Assembly: GCF_047729875.1 (NCBI RefSeq)
Contig: NZ_CP159826.1
Location: forward strand, 992,001-1,056,000
Source: Marimicrobium sp913061115
Lineage (GTDB): Bacteria > Pseudomonadota > Gammaproteobacteria > Pseudomonadales > Halieaceae
Direction of reading: 5' to 3'
Length of the DNA: 64,000 nucleotides
The notes below the pieces were generated by a model that was given only the letters and a program-made list of their open reading frames with translations, did not search any database and was not told where the DNA came from. The translations under genes were made by a program, and so were the position numbers. Positions 1 through 9,275 of the stretch are shown piece by piece. Every line of letters begins with the position of its first letter. Positions within the stretch are counted from its first letter, which is position 1.

Positions 1-2
1 TG

Positions 3-1280
3 TACTTTTCCACCGGCGTCAATCAGGGTCGCTTTGGCTTGCTGGTCTACTGGATACAGGAAGCGATTAACGCCATCAGTGGGAATTTGGATAAACGTGG
101 CGGTGTGTTAGCCGGCAAAGGTGTTGTACCTCGCATTGATCTGCCGACAGAAACCTTAACGTCACGAATCAACGATATACCCTATGTCAATTCCACTATT
201 CCAGCAGGCATTATGGCTGAAGAAATACTGACACCCGGCAAAGGTAAGGTTCGTGCCATGTTTAATATGTCAGGCAACCCCTTGCTGACCTGCAGCGGCA
301 GTGACCGGCTGTCACAAGCATTCGATGATCTAGAGTTGTTTGTGTGCCTGGATATCGTGCGTAACGAAACCGCAGCGCATGCCGATTATATCTTGCCCGG
401 GCTGCATTCACTCGAACGCGCTGACATTCCATTTTACTTTTTTACTATGATGGGGTTAATGCCAACGCGCAGCTTTTCCTATACCGATGCTGTCATCGCA
501 CCACCAGGCAGTTGTCGTGATGAAGGTCTGATACTGCGACAGATTTGTAATGCCGCAGGGGTCCACCTTGCGGGTTCACGATGGCTGCAGTGGGCAAGTA
601 ACGCCGGCGTGTGGCTCAAAAAAACTCCGTTTATTGGCCAATTGGCAACAATGGAAAAACTGTTTTTGGGCTTACTGCTGCGATCAGCCAAATTGGGCGG
701 CATTAGCAATATGCGCAAACACCCTGACGGGCTGCTGCTGGAGCCCAATCAACCCGGCGACTATCTGGGGCAGCGGGTGATGACCCCATCGGGTAAAATA
801 GAGCTGGCACCTGCAGATCTGGTGGCTCGCGCGGAGCAGACACTGGAGTCCACTTTTGCACAGGAGTTGGCCAATAGTGATACGTTAAAGTTGATTCAAA
901 AGCGAGAACGGTTTAGCCATAACAGCTGGGCACACAATGTAGACGCCTTTGTTAAAGGTGAACGCAATACCAACTATCTCTACATCAACGAAACGGATGC
1001 CAAAGCATGTGGCCTTGTCGATGGCGGCAGGGCGTTAGCCCGCGTCGGGGAACACAGCATTGAAGTCCCGGTAAAAGTCGACGACGACATGATGCCAGGA
1101 ACCATCGCCATCCCCCATGGCTGGGGCCATCAACAGGCCAGTGGTCTCAGCATCGCCAGTAAAACTCACGGTGCTAATATCAATCGATTGATGCCCAGTG
1201 GGCCGGACTCCATAGAGCCCGCATCAGGCATGTCGCACATGAACGGTGTCATTGCGCATATCAGTGCTGTTAGTAACTGA
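3..1280 (+). CDS. Molybdopterin oxidoreductase, C-terminal part (5' end outside window)
   Basis: The reading frame is open from the first bases, so this is the last ~425 residues of a larger protein. The segment reads through a typical MopB pattern: STGVNQG near the left edge, then GNLDKRGG, then FNMSGNPLLT and ETAAHADYILPG. This is the layout of the DMSO-reductase superfamily (formate dehydrogenase, thiosulfate reductase and similar enzymes). The last ~110 residues form a molydopterin-dinucleotide-binding domain, ending with IPHGWGH and the sequence around ANINRLMP. The protein would bind bis-MGD and carry out a two-electron redox reaction. The active-site ligand and any FeS cluster lie upstream of the window, so the substrate cannot be named. 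Family membership is confident; the specific enzyme is unknown. Confidence 0.88.
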   Translation, partial: YFSTGVNQGRFGLLVYWIQEAINAISGNLDKRGGVLAGKGVVPRIDLPTETLTSRINDIPYVNSTIPAGIMAEEILTPGKGKVRAMFNMSGNPLLTCSGSDRLSQAFDDLELFVCLDIVRNETAAHADYILPGLHSLERADIPFYFFTMMGLMPTRSFSYTDAVIAPPGSCRDEGLILRQICNAAGVHLAGSRWLQWASNAGVWLKKTPFIGQLATMEKLFLGLLLRSAKLGGISNMRKHPDGLLLEPNQPGDYLGQRVMTPSGKIELAPADLVARAEQTLESTFAQELANSDTLKLIQKRERFSHNSWAHNVDAFVKGERNTNYLYINETDAKACGLVDGGRALARVGEHSIEVPVKVDDDMMPGTIAIPHGWGHQQASGLSIASKTHGANINRLMPSGPDSIEPASGMSHMNGVIAHISAVSN

Positions 1281-1460
1281 TTTATCAGCATTAAAGGGAA
1301 CGCTACCGAACTGAAACATTTGACGGACGACGTTGGCGGACGCAAAATACTCGCTGTCACTTCGATACTGTAGCGTTTTGGGGGATCCAGCTGGCTGTTT
1401 GCCAAAGGCTGTGGATGCCACAAAAGGAATGTAGACTATTCACCACTGTGAGACATAAAC

Positions 1461-2678
1461 ATGAATCGTATTTTGATTGCCTTCGCCCTTGTTTTGAGTT
1501 CCTTGCTCGTAGCCTGCAGCGACAGTAATAACAATGACCCACAGCTGGATCAGGGCCCACCCAACCCCTTTGCTGGAGTCGTTAGCGCTGTTTACAGTGG
1601 TGGTGACAATTGGCTATGCCACCCTGCGCTGACTGATGAGAACAATGTCTGTGCGAGCAATCTCGATGCGACCCTCGTATTTGCCGATGGCTCTACCGAA
1701 GTGGAGCTGCATAACCGAGAAGCCGACCCTAAAGTGGACTGCTTTTATGTCTACCCGACTGTCAGCGGCGATCCGGGCACTAACGCCGATCTGGAAGAGG
1801 GCGCCGAAGAAATTTTTACGACACTGAATCAGGCGGCGCGTTACTCACGCTTTTGCCGTATGTTTGCCCCGGTGTACCGCCAGATTACGCTTGCCGCCAT
1901 TGCTAGCGGCGCCTTTGGCGAAGGTGGGTCAATAGCCTACGCCGATGTTCTCGACAGTTTTCAGCATTATATGGCTAACGACAATAATGGCCGGGGTTTC
2001 ATACTGCTTGGACACTCCCAGGGCGCTGGTCACCTCAAGAAGCTGATAGCGGACACGATTGAGAATGATGAGTACCTGCTACAGCACCTAGTCTCGGCAC
2101 ATTTGATAGGTTCCGCAGTGCGCACGCCCGAGGGAGCCGATGTCGGTGGTGATTTCCAGCAAGTGTCTGTCTGCCGCACCTCCGACCAAACGGGTTGCGT
2201 TGTAAACTATTCTATCTATCGTCAATCTGACCCCGAACTCGCAGCGGGCCTTGCCGTATTTGGCACTCCCAGTAATGGATTAACCGCTGTGTGCACCAAC
2301 CCAGCGGCCCTGGCCGGTGGTGACGCCAGTCTTCATAGCTATTTCCCGGTCGCCGCTGTACCCGGTGTTATCGACCGACTCATCGTCAAGCGTGCCGACG
2401 GACCCTATGCAGACTCAACATCGGCTCCACCGATTACCACACCCTTTTATGCAATGCCGGATTTCATCAGCGGGCAGTGCGCGCTGGATGATAATGGCAT
2501 CAGCTATCTGGAAGCCACAGCGCACGCTGATCCGCTCGATCCCCGAGCAGACGACTTTAATGGCGAATTCGTCATTTTCCCGGGGTGGGGCCTGCATCTG
2601 GTCGATATGACGCTGCCGATGGGCGACCTAGTAGACCTGGGCTCCGCTCAGGCCGAAGCTTGGCTGCAGGATCAATAG
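1461..2678 (+). CDS. DUF3089 lipase-like lipoprotein
   Basis: A 405-residue protein with a lipoprotein signal peptide: a hydrophobic stretch from residue 4 and lipobox LVAC with Cys19, so it is probably anchored in the outer membrane. The body matches the DUF3089 family, an alpha/beta-hydrolase-like group: NWLCHPAL near the start of the mature part, then VDCFYVYPT and the nucleophile elbow GHSQGAG with Ser186. A late GWGLHLVDM may supply the catalytic His. It is likely an esterase or lipase acting on a lipid or ester outside the cytoplasm; the substrate cannot be read. It stands alone, ~180 bp after the molybdoenzyme gene. Confidence 0.8.
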   Translation: MNRILIAFALVLSSLLVACSDSNNNDPQLDQGPPNPFAGVVSAVYSGGDNWLCHPALTDENNVCASNLDATLVFADGSTEVELHNREADPKVDCFYVYPTVSGDPGTNADLEEGAEEIFTTLNQAARYSRFCRMFAPVYRQITLAAIASGAFGEGGSIAYADVLDSFQHYMANDNNGRGFILLGHSQGAGHLKKLIADTIENDEYLLQHLVSAHLIGSAVRTPEGADVGGDFQQVSVCRTSDQTGCVVNYSIYRQSDPELAAGLAVFGTPSNGLTAVCTNPAALAGGDASLHSYFPVAAVPGVIDRLIVKRADGPYADSTSAPPITTPFYAMPDFISGQCALDDNGISYLEATAHADPLDPRADDFNGEFVIFPGWGLHLVDMTLPMGDLVDLGSAQAEAWLQDQ

Positions 2679-2877
2679 CGGATTCAGCAGAAATGGGTTA
2701 TTTCCTTACGCCCCTATGAGGTGAAAGCGGTCTCTTCGTTGGTCACTCAAACGATTGCAGCATGTGCTTTACGGCATTATCATACGCAACGTTAATGTCC
2801 ACTGGTGTCCGCTGAGTTTAGGTTCTTGAGGACAAGGAAGAACGATTACGCAAGTACCCCACATTCACTCGGTTCGC

Positions 2878-3636
2878 GTGTTTGCAGACGCTGGGCTATC
2901 AATGTCTATGCCCGTGGCCCAGGGTAACCCTTGCCGCGTGATGATGATGAAAGCAGAGCCGGAGACAGCGCCGCAGCCCAGTCATGTCACTCAGTGCTGC
3001 ACGTGGCTAGGGGAAAACGGCGTGCCGCAGGTGCGCTGTTGGACGCCGATGGGGCAGCCCATCAGCCTGTGTGGTCACGGGTTATTGAGTTGTGGAACAA
3101 TATGGACACAGCGAGGAGAAGTAGTCTCGCGTATGATTATGAACGATGCCAATGTGCGATTTTCACGGCACCGAGACATCAGTTGGGTCGGTTTTGACCC
3201 GATAGCTAGCGAGCCCAGTGTGGTGCCAGAGTGGGTTAAGAACGTCTTTGGCAGCGCACCCCAATCGGCCGCGGTGGCTGGGGGTGAAGCGGGCTACCTG
3301 ATACTGTGCTGGCCAGATAGTGCGGACCTGAGAGATCTCACCGTGCCCGGCGCTGAACTGGCAGAGCATACCGGCCGAGCGATCATCGCCACCTGTGCTG
3401 ATACCCAAAGCCCAGCGCTGGATATAAGACAACGGTATTTTGCCCCGCAACATGGCATCGCCGAAGATATTGCCACCGGCTCTGCCATGCGGGTGCTGGC
3501 GGATTTCTGGCAGGCGCAGGGCGGTTATAATGAACTGCGCGCATGGCAATGTTCTGTTGAGGGTGGTCATTTGTTCAGTCGCATAGAAGGCGGCATCACT
3601 TGGGTAGGCGGTCGAGTAGAGGCAGAGGGTGTTTGA
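2878..3636 (+). CDS. PhzF-family isomerase/epimerase-like protein
   Basis: A PhzF/YddE-fold protein. Recognisable pieces are the N-terminal strand and GNP, the GENGV segment that carries the family's acidic catalytic residue (usually SETAF), the CGHGLLS motif (usually CGHATLA), and near the C-terminus RYFAPQHGIAEDIATGSA, a classic PhzF signature. The given start is the GTG at 2878, but it cuts into the first beta strand. The frame is open back to a stop at 2827-2829 and holds no ATG, GTG or TTG upstream. An ATT at 2845, four bases after AAGGAAG, would restore the usual N-terminus, so a rare ATT start is possible. The stop lies 40 bp before egtB, suggesting co-transcription. Enzymes of this fold isomerise or epimerise small metabolites; the substrate is unknown. 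Confidence 0.8.
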   Translation: MFADAGLSMSMPVAQGNPCRVMMMKAEPETAPQPSHVTQCCTWLGENGVPQVRCWTPMGQPISLCGHGLLSCGTIWTQRGEVVSRMIMNDANVRFSRHRDISWVGFDPIASEPSVVPEWVKNVFGSAPQSAAVAGGEAGYLILCWPDSADLRDLTVPGAELAEHTGRAIIATCADTQSPALDIRQRYFAPQHGIAEDIATGSAMRVLADFWQAQGGYNELRAWQCSVEGGHLFSRIEGGITWVGGRVEAEGV

Positions 3637-3676
3637 GTGTACTGGTTTCGAAACGCTGCAGTGCTGGAGATAAAGA

Positions 3677-4951
3677 GTGTCGGCGATGGACGATGAAGCA
3701 ATAGTCGCAGCGTTTGTGGAAACCCGGCAGCAGTCTGTGACTATCTGCGCGCCGCTGTTGCCAGAAGATTACAGCTTGCAGGCGGCCGCATTTGCCAGTC
3801 CGCCCAAGTGGCATCTGGCGCATACCAGCTGGTTTTTTGAAACCTTCATTCTTAAGCCCTTCGCCAGCGGCTATGAGTCGCCGCAGCCGCTGTATGAGGT
3901 GTTGTTTAATTCTTATTATAATGGCATTGGCGCGCAGCACCCCCGCGATCAGCGTGGTTTGTTGTCTCGTCCCCCACTGGAGGACGTGCTGGCCTACCGT
4001 GAATTCGTTGATGCCGCAGTGCTAGCGCTGGCTGCTGCTGCGAGTGATACAGCGCGCAAAACGATTCATGAGCGCATGCTGTTGGGCATTGAACACGAGC
4101 GCCAACATCAGGAGTTGTTTTTCACCGACTTCAAGTATTCTCTGAGTGCAAACCCACTGTACCCCGAGTACCTGTCACAAGCGCTATCCACGAGTGTCAC
4201 TGCGCCGCCATTGCGGTGGCTGCGTGATGAAGGGGGCCTCATTACCATTGGCCATTCGGGACAAGGTTTTTGCTTTGATAATGAACTGCCACGGCATCGC
4301 TATTTTGTCGAACCCTTCGAGTTTGCCAGTCGGCTGGTAAGCAACGGTGAGTTTCAGGCCTTTGTTGATGATGGCGGATATCAGCGCCCAGAATTGTGGC
4401 TGGCTGACGGCTGGGCCATCGCAGTGGCGGAAGGCTGGACCGCACCACTGCACTGGTTGAACAGAGACGGCGAGCAGAGGGAGTTCACGCTGTACGGTTC
4501 ACAGCCGCGTGATGCCGCTCGCCCGCTGTGTCATGTCAGCGGCTATGAGGCTGAGGCCTATGCTCAATGGGCGGGCGCACGGTTGCCCACGGAACAGGAG
4601 TGGGAGAAGGTCGCTGTTGACCAGCCTGATTCCCTTGGCGGCATGGACGATGGGCACTATCATCCACGAGTGGCTGCCGATGATAAAGGCGTAAGCCAAC
4701 TCTATGGTGAATGCTGGCAATGGACTCGCAGCGCCTATACCCCCTATCCGGGCTACAAGCCCTCCCCGGGAGCCATCGGTGAGTACAACGGAAAATTTAT
4801 GAGCAACCAGTGGGTATTGCGCGGCGGCTCCTGTGTAACAAAAAGCAGTCAGGCTCGACCCAGTTACCGAAACTTTTTTTACCCGCAAGACCGTTGGCAG
4901 TTCAGCGGTATTCGACTGGCCCGCACCCTAGACAAAGAGACAGATCAATGA
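3677..4951 (+). CDS. egtB: Ergothioneine biosynthesis sulfoxide synthase EgtB
   Basis: A 424-residue non-haem iron enzyme that joins hercynine to a thiol (gamma-Glu-Cys or cysteine) with oxygen in ergothioneine synthesis. The N-terminal DinB-like half has the iron ligands of the family: His49 in WHLAHTSWF, and His140 and His144 in HERQH. The C-terminal half is a formylglycine-generating-enzyme/sulfatase-modifying domain ending in the typical GIRLAR. The GTG start at 3677 is preferred because a GGAG lies about eight bases upstream; an in-frame ATG at 3686 is farther from it. The stop overlaps the egtD start as TGATG, so the two are translationally coupled. Together they give hercynine and its sulfoxide conjugate; the final C-S lyase is not in the window. 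Confidence 0.93.
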   Translation: MSAMDDEAIVAAFVETRQQSVTICAPLLPEDYSLQAAAFASPPKWHLAHTSWFFETFILKPFASGYESPQPLYEVLFNSYYNGIGAQHPRDQRGLLSRPPLEDVLAYREFVDAAVLALAAAASDTARKTIHERMLLGIEHERQHQELFFTDFKYSLSANPLYPEYLSQALSTSVTAPPLRWLRDEGGLITIGHSGQGFCFDNELPRHRYFVEPFEFASRLVSNGEFQAFVDDGGYQRPELWLADGWAIAVAEGWTAPLHWLNRDGEQREFTLYGSQPRDAARPLCHVSGYEAEAYAQWAGARLPTEQEWEKVAVDQPDSLGGMDDGHYHPRVAADDKGVSQLYGECWQWTRSAYTPYPGYKPSPGAIGEYNGKFMSNQWVLRGGSCVTKSSQARPSYRNFFYPQDRWQFSGIRLARTLDKETDQ

Positions 4952-5925
4952 TGAAACAAGCGTCGCGCAAGAGCGACAAGGTGATGTTCAGAAATGAGCA
5001 TCCCGACCTGAGTCACAGCCGTGAGGAAATCCTCGCCGGCTTGCAAACTACTCAAAAAACCGTGAACCCGAAGTGGTTCTACGACGAGTATGGCTCACAG
5101 TTATTTGACCAAATCACACGTCTACCCGAGTATTATCCCACGCGCACGGAAGTCGCTATTCTTACCGAGAACTGTGAACAAATCAGTGCGCGGTGTGGCC
5201 ATGGCTGCTTATTTATTGAGCCTGGTAGCGGCTCCAGCGAGAAGGTGCGGATATTGCTCGACACCCTTCAGCCCTCAGCCTATGTACCAATGGATATCTC
5301 TGCAGATTTTCTGCAGTCGGCGGCCCTTGAGCTCGGTAGCGAGTACCCTTGGCTCGATATCTATGCGGTGTGTGCTGATTTCAACCAGGGCTGGTCTTTT
5401 CTCGATGATTTGCCGGCAGGAAAGCGCGTGGTGTTTTATCCCGGCTCAACGATAGGCAACTTGGAGCCGAACCTGGCGGCAGAATTCCTGATCCGGGTAC
5501 GCGATATGATGGGTGAGAATGGTGGCGCCCTTGTTGGCGTTGATACGCATAAATCCAGTGATCGTCTGAACGCAGCGTATAACGACAGTCAGGGCGTTAC
5601 AGCAGAATTTAACCTCAATGTGCTGCGCCGGTTAAATGAGGTGATGGATGCGGAATTTGAAGAAGACAGCTTTCACCACCATGCATTTTATAACACCGAG
5701 GCCCGGCGCATCGAAATGCACTTGGTCAGCGAGCGGGAGCAGTCGGTGCGCTGTAACGGCGGCACCGTGGAGTTTGCGCTCGGCGAAACCCTGCACACGG
5801 AAAGCTCTTACAAGTACACGCCACAATCATTTGCGGCACTGGTGGAGGCAGCCGGATTGAAGCTGGCGCAGAGTTGGATGGACGCCGACGAGTTATTCAG
5901 CGTGCACTACCTAGAACGCGCCTGA
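4951..5925 (+). CDS. egtD: L-histidine N-alpha-methyltransferase EgtD
   Basis: A 324-residue SAM-dependent methyltransferase that trimethylates histidine to hercynine, the first step of ergothioneine synthesis. Seen features: KWFYDEYGSQLFDQITRLPEYYPTRTE near the N-terminus (a signature region of the DUF2260/EgtD family), the SAM-binding segment around IEPGSGSSEK, and FYPGSTIGNLEP. The ATG at 4951 shares one base with the egtB stop; earlier in-frame ATG codons lie within egtB. The length matches the family. Its stop is only four bases from the end of the convergent DUF427 gene. Confidence 0.93.
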   Translation: MKQASRKSDKVMFRNEHPDLSHSREEILAGLQTTQKTVNPKWFYDEYGSQLFDQITRLPEYYPTRTEVAILTENCEQISARCGHGCLFIEPGSGSSEKVRILLDTLQPSAYVPMDISADFLQSAALELGSEYPWLDIYAVCADFNQGWSFLDDLPAGKRVVFYPGSTIGNLEPNLAAEFLIRVRDMMGENGGALVGVDTHKSSDRLNAAYNDSQGVTAEFNLNVLRRLNEVMDAEFEEDSFHHHAFYNTEARRIEMHLVSEREQSVRCNGGTVEFALGETLHTESSYKYTPQSFAALVEAAGLKLAQSWMDADELFSVHYLERA

Positions 5926-5929
5926 GCAT

Positions 5930-6442
5930 CTACCAGTGCCCCGTGCCAGGTTCGCCCTTAAAGGGGCCCCTAACGCGATCGGTAATCCAGCCACCGTAGA
6001 ACTTGCCTGGTTGTGGTCTCACTACCTCACTGTTTACTCGACACTCCACCCGCCCTGGATAGAACGATGCGTGTCGGTGAATAGCGGCGAAGCTGTTGCT
6101 GGGGTTGGCGTATAGCCACGCAATTGGCACCTGCTGTGGATCGCTGGCCAGCGCGTAATAACTAGCCTCGCCTTTCCACTCGCAGAAGCTACTCTGGCTG
6201 ATCTTCACCAGTTGCCGCCAATCGATATCATTCTCGGGAAGGTAGTACGTGGGAGGGCTTGCCGTTTCCAGTACCCGCAGAGCCGATAGGCTGGTAGCGA
6301 TGGGGACACTGGCATGACGCACCTCCACCCTTGCATCGCTGATCACCAGTATGGGAGGTCGTGGATAGTCCCACACTGATTCCTGGCCGGCGCTCGGTTC
6401 CTCAGCAAACGCTGGCCGTTTTTCCCCAGTATGTTCCCACAT
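5930..6442 (-). CDS. DUF427 domain protein
   Basis: A 170-residue protein of the DUF427 family. The ATG at 6440-6442 begins MWEHTGEKRP; sequence further upstream in the same frame is out-of-frame read-through of the neighbouring membrane-protein gene. Family-like segments are VWDYPRPP, DARVEVRH, TYYLPENDIDW, the middle SSFCEWKGEASYYAL, and AWLYANPSNSFAAIHRHASFYPG. DUF427 proteins are small soluble beta-rich proteins of unknown biochemical role. It follows the membrane-protein gene by seven bases, probably as one transcript. Confidence 0.8.
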   Translation of the reverse strand: MWEHTGEKRPAFAEEPSAGQESVWDYPRPPILVISDARVEVRHASVPIATSLSALRVLETASPPTYYLPENDIDWRQLVKISQSSFCEWKGEASYYALASDPQQVPIAWLYANPSNSFAAIHRHASFYPGRVECRVNSEVVRPQPGKFYGGWITDRVRGPFKGEPGTGHW

Positions 6443-6449
6443 GCTCAAT

Positions 6450-6809
6450 TTATACTCCTTGCTCGGCACGCATTTTCTGAGCGCCGCGAATAATGAAGTG
6501 GATGAATGCGATCCACAGGCAGACGTAAGCCAAGGTGTAGCCCCAAGGGGCAACCAGATAACCCACGAGTACTCCGATGACGGGCAGCATGGCCAGCCAA
6601 TGGCCGGGCACCCAAGCATCCTGTGCCCACGATATCCATACGGCACTGATGGCGGAGAGGATCATCAGTCCCGCGAACAAAGGCAGTGCCCATGAGTAGA
6701 AATACATTAAACCGCCGAGCACGAGCGCGATGATGCCAGCACCCGAATGGATTACGGCACCGAGGTCGAGTGTGCTTTCATTTTCGGTTAGATTTTCAGG
6801 TTCAGACAT
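6450..6809 (-). CDS. Small integral membrane protein, function unknown
   Basis: A 119-residue protein with an acidic, polar N-terminus (about 20 residues rich in Glu and Asn) followed by four hydrophobic stretches: GAGIIALVLGGLMYFYSW, LFAGLMILSAISAVWIS, LAMLPVIGVLVGYLV, and YVCLWIAFIHFIIRG. The short basic C-terminus is probably cytoplasmic. I do not recognise a family. It lies seven bases upstream of the DUF427 gene on the same strand and likely shares its promoter in the 6810-7079 gap. Confidence 0.65.
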   Translation of the reverse strand: MSEPENLTENESTLDLGAVIHSGAGIIALVLGGLMYFYSWALPLFAGLMILSAISAVWISWAQDAWVPGHWLAMLPVIGVLVGYLVAPWGYTLAYVCLWIAFIHFIIRGAQKMRAEQGV

Positions 6810-7079
6810 AGGCAGCGATCATCGGGAAGACACCTCACGTTTTATATTACCACGCAACGAAGACGCTTATACCAAGTGTCTGCCAAAATTGGATAAGCTG
6901 CTAATCGTCGCATGAGTAGGCAACATTAGTCGTCCTACGACTACCACAGAATCGACCACACATCGGCTGCAAATCACAATGTAGGCCTTGAATGCACAGC
7001 TCTCTGTGCAGAACGCTATAAATATTCTTGCATGATGCTGGCCATTTGGAGGGGAAGTTCCTTTAGTTGAGGGATAGTT

Positions 7080-9275
7080 TTAGTCAAAAAATGGTTCGAT
7101 CGCTACAGGCACAGATTTAAAGTTGGGTGTAAAGCTTCTAGGGTCGATACGCTTTTCACAGAGTACGTTGGCTTCGGGGTAATAAGCGAGAACGTTTCCA
7201 GGTGGTATGTCAAAAGCCTGCGCTTTCATGTTTTCAAGCTTCCCAGTTGAAGACCGCACCGTAATTTTGTCACCGTCATTGAGACAAAGGTGCTCCATAT
7301 CTTCTTTTGATATCAGTACGGCGTCTCGGCCAGCGTTATAGCGATAACTGTCATTCTCTTCATAGATGATAGAATTGAACTGTCCTTCACTGCGAATACT
7401 GGCTAACAGAAAAGGATAGTCATTTGAGCCATTTCTAGGTTGAGGGATGGCATGTGTTTGAAAACTGGCGCGTTTATTCTCCGTGTTGAATTGAGGCGTA
7501 TGCATTAAGCGATTACGCACATAAAACTCTTCCTTAGCGATGCCTATATCTTTCAGTTCTTCCATTCCTGGTACGGTTTTTGCGATTGCGTCGCGAATTT
7601 TTTCATGGGACCCAAACGCTTCAAAACTAAACGTTTTTTCGGCGGGTAAATCTCCATCAATTAGCCCCTTTCCTAAGGCAGAAAGAATGCTTACCTCCGA
7701 TCGCACGTTATCGAGGCGACTAATGCCGCCGTCACTTAGGCGCACAAAGTTAAACATTGATTCCTGTGTTGTGGATTGGCTTTCTTCATCTCTTGCACAC
7801 ACAGGCAGCACGAGTACGTCGTTTTCAATGCCGTATAGGTGCCCCTGGTTCAAAGTGGTGGTGAGGTAAAGTTTAAAAGACACCTTGTTGAGTGCCGCTT
7901 CCGCCCATTTTGAATCAGGTGTCGCGCTGTATAAGTTTCCACCAACAATGCATGCATTATCCATTTCTCCTGCGTGAGCTGCTTCTAAAGACGCGAGTGT
8001 ATTTAGGCCTTCTCGGATTGGCAATTTGATATCGAGTGTCTGTTCAATTTTTTGAAATACGTCAGACGATAAAATGGGCTTAACGCCGATGGTTCCGATG
8101 CCTTGTACATTACTGTGCCCTCTCAGAGGCAGTAAGCCAGCATGTGGTTTTCCGAGCATACCGCGAAGAAGGGCAAGATTGGCAATGTACTCAACGTTTT
8201 CTGATCCAAACTGATGATGAGTAATCCCCATTCCCCATGCAAATACGGCATTATTCGATTGACTGTAAAGCTCAGCCAGCTCATAAACCTTTGTTTTGCT
8301 GATACCAGTACTTTTTTCTATGTCGTTCCACGTTGTGCCATCGATATCATTTTTAAACGTGGAAAAATGATCCGTATAATTTTCAATGAAATTGTTATCT
8401 TCAGTCCCCAGTTCAAGAACTGCTTTTGAGATTCCCTTTAATAGCGCTATGTCGCCACCAATGTTGGGTTGTAAATACAATGACGCAATATCGGTGCCGC
8501 CTACAATCATTGAGGCGGGACTTTTCGGCACTGAAAATTTTACAAGTCCAGGTTCTTTTGCAGGGTTAATGATAATGATCTTTCCCCCGCGATCTCTGCA
8601 GTTTTTCAGTTGGTGTATTAGGCGCGGATGATTCGAAGCAGGGTTAGCGCCAATAATAAAAATGGTATCGCAATGCGCTAGATCTTTCAGTTCGATTGTC
8701 GCGGTGCCAGTGCCGATGGTGCTACCTAAACCAACACTCGTTGCCTGGTGGCAATAGTACGAGCAGTTGGTGACATTGTTTGTGCCGTACAGGCGTGCGA
8801 GTAGTTGTAATAGAAACCCTGCTTCGTTAGAGGAGCGGCCCGAGGCGTAAAAGAAACTTCTGTTAGGTTGGCTTTGTTGAAACCGCTCTATTGCGTACTG
8901 GAGAGCCCAATCCCATTCGACTTCTCGATAGTGTTGACTGCCTTTCGCCTTGTAAATGGGGTTACCTAATCGGCCTGTATGCTCTAGCTCTTTCGGTGAG
9001 AGTTCCCTTAGTTCGCTAATGCTATGTGAAAATACTTCGGACGGAATAGGTGATTGAATGTCGGTTGATTGCGCTTGAACACTTTTATTGCAAACCGAAG
9101 GGAATTCCCCAAGCTCATTAGTCATGCCGCCAAGCTGGCCACCCATGCCAAGACCGCATGCTTTGCAGGTGTTTTTTGCAGTGAGTGCTTTTGCTGAATT
9201 TTTTAAGCCAATGCGTCTTACTGCATTAAGTGTGTAGAGAACCTTTTTGGGTCCGCCACCTACAATTTTTCTCAT
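7080..9275 (-). CDS. FdhF/YdeP-type molybdopterin oxidoreductase
   Basis: A 731-residue MopB protein resembling the FdhF/YdeP family. The N-terminus has CKACGLGMGG (Cys37 and Cys40) and another Cys at 62, fewer cysteines than a standard [4Fe-4S] formate dehydrogenase. YYCHQATSV places Cys175 where formate dehydrogenases have the Mo-ligating Cys or selenocysteine followed by His. Later segments include GANPASNHPR, WGMGITHHQFG, the RGHSNVQGIGTIGV run, and a C-terminal dinucleotide-binding domain with YRYNAGRDAVLIS and NDGDKITV. Family members are linked to formate oxidation or acid resistance, but the reaction is not established. No fdhD, mob or electron-partner gene adjoins it, and its codons look AT-richer than those of the neighbours, which hints at separate acquisition. 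Confidence 0.85.
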   Translation of the reverse strand: MRKIVGGGPKKVLYTLNAVRRIGLKNSAKALTAKNTCKACGLGMGGQLGGMTNELGEFPSVCNKSVQAQSTDIQSPIPSEVFSHSISELRELSPKELEHTGRLGNPIYKAKGSQHYREVEWDWALQYAIERFQQSQPNRSFFYASGRSSNEAGFLLQLLARLYGTNNVTNCSYYCHQATSVGLGSTIGTGTATIELKDLAHCDTIFIIGANPASNHPRLIHQLKNCRDRGGKIIIINPAKEPGLVKFSVPKSPASMIVGGTDIASLYLQPNIGGDIALLKGISKAVLELGTEDNNFIENYTDHFSTFKNDIDGTTWNDIEKSTGISKTKVYELAELYSQSNNAVFAWGMGITHHQFGSENVEYIANLALLRGMLGKPHAGLLPLRGHSNVQGIGTIGVKPILSSDVFQKIEQTLDIKLPIREGLNTLASLEAAHAGEMDNACIVGGNLYSATPDSKWAEAALNKVSFKLYLTTTLNQGHLYGIENDVLVLPVCARDEESQSTTQESMFNFVRLSDGGISRLDNVRSEVSILSALGKGLIDGDLPAEKTFSFEAFGSHEKIRDAIAKTVPGMEELKDIGIAKEEFYVRNRLMHTPQFNTENKRASFQTHAIPQPRNGSNDYPFLLASIRSEGQFNSIIYEENDSYRYNAGRDAVLISKEDMEHLCLNDGDKITVRSSTGKLENMKAQAFDIPPGNVLAYYPEANVLCEKRIDPRSFTPNFKSVPVAIEPFFD

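Noticed and set aside
6993..7010. Palindromic hairpin TGCACAGCTCTCTGTGCA between the membrane-protein and molybdoenzyme genes
   Set aside because: It has seven-base arms but no T run on either strand, so it is not called as a terminator; it may be chance.
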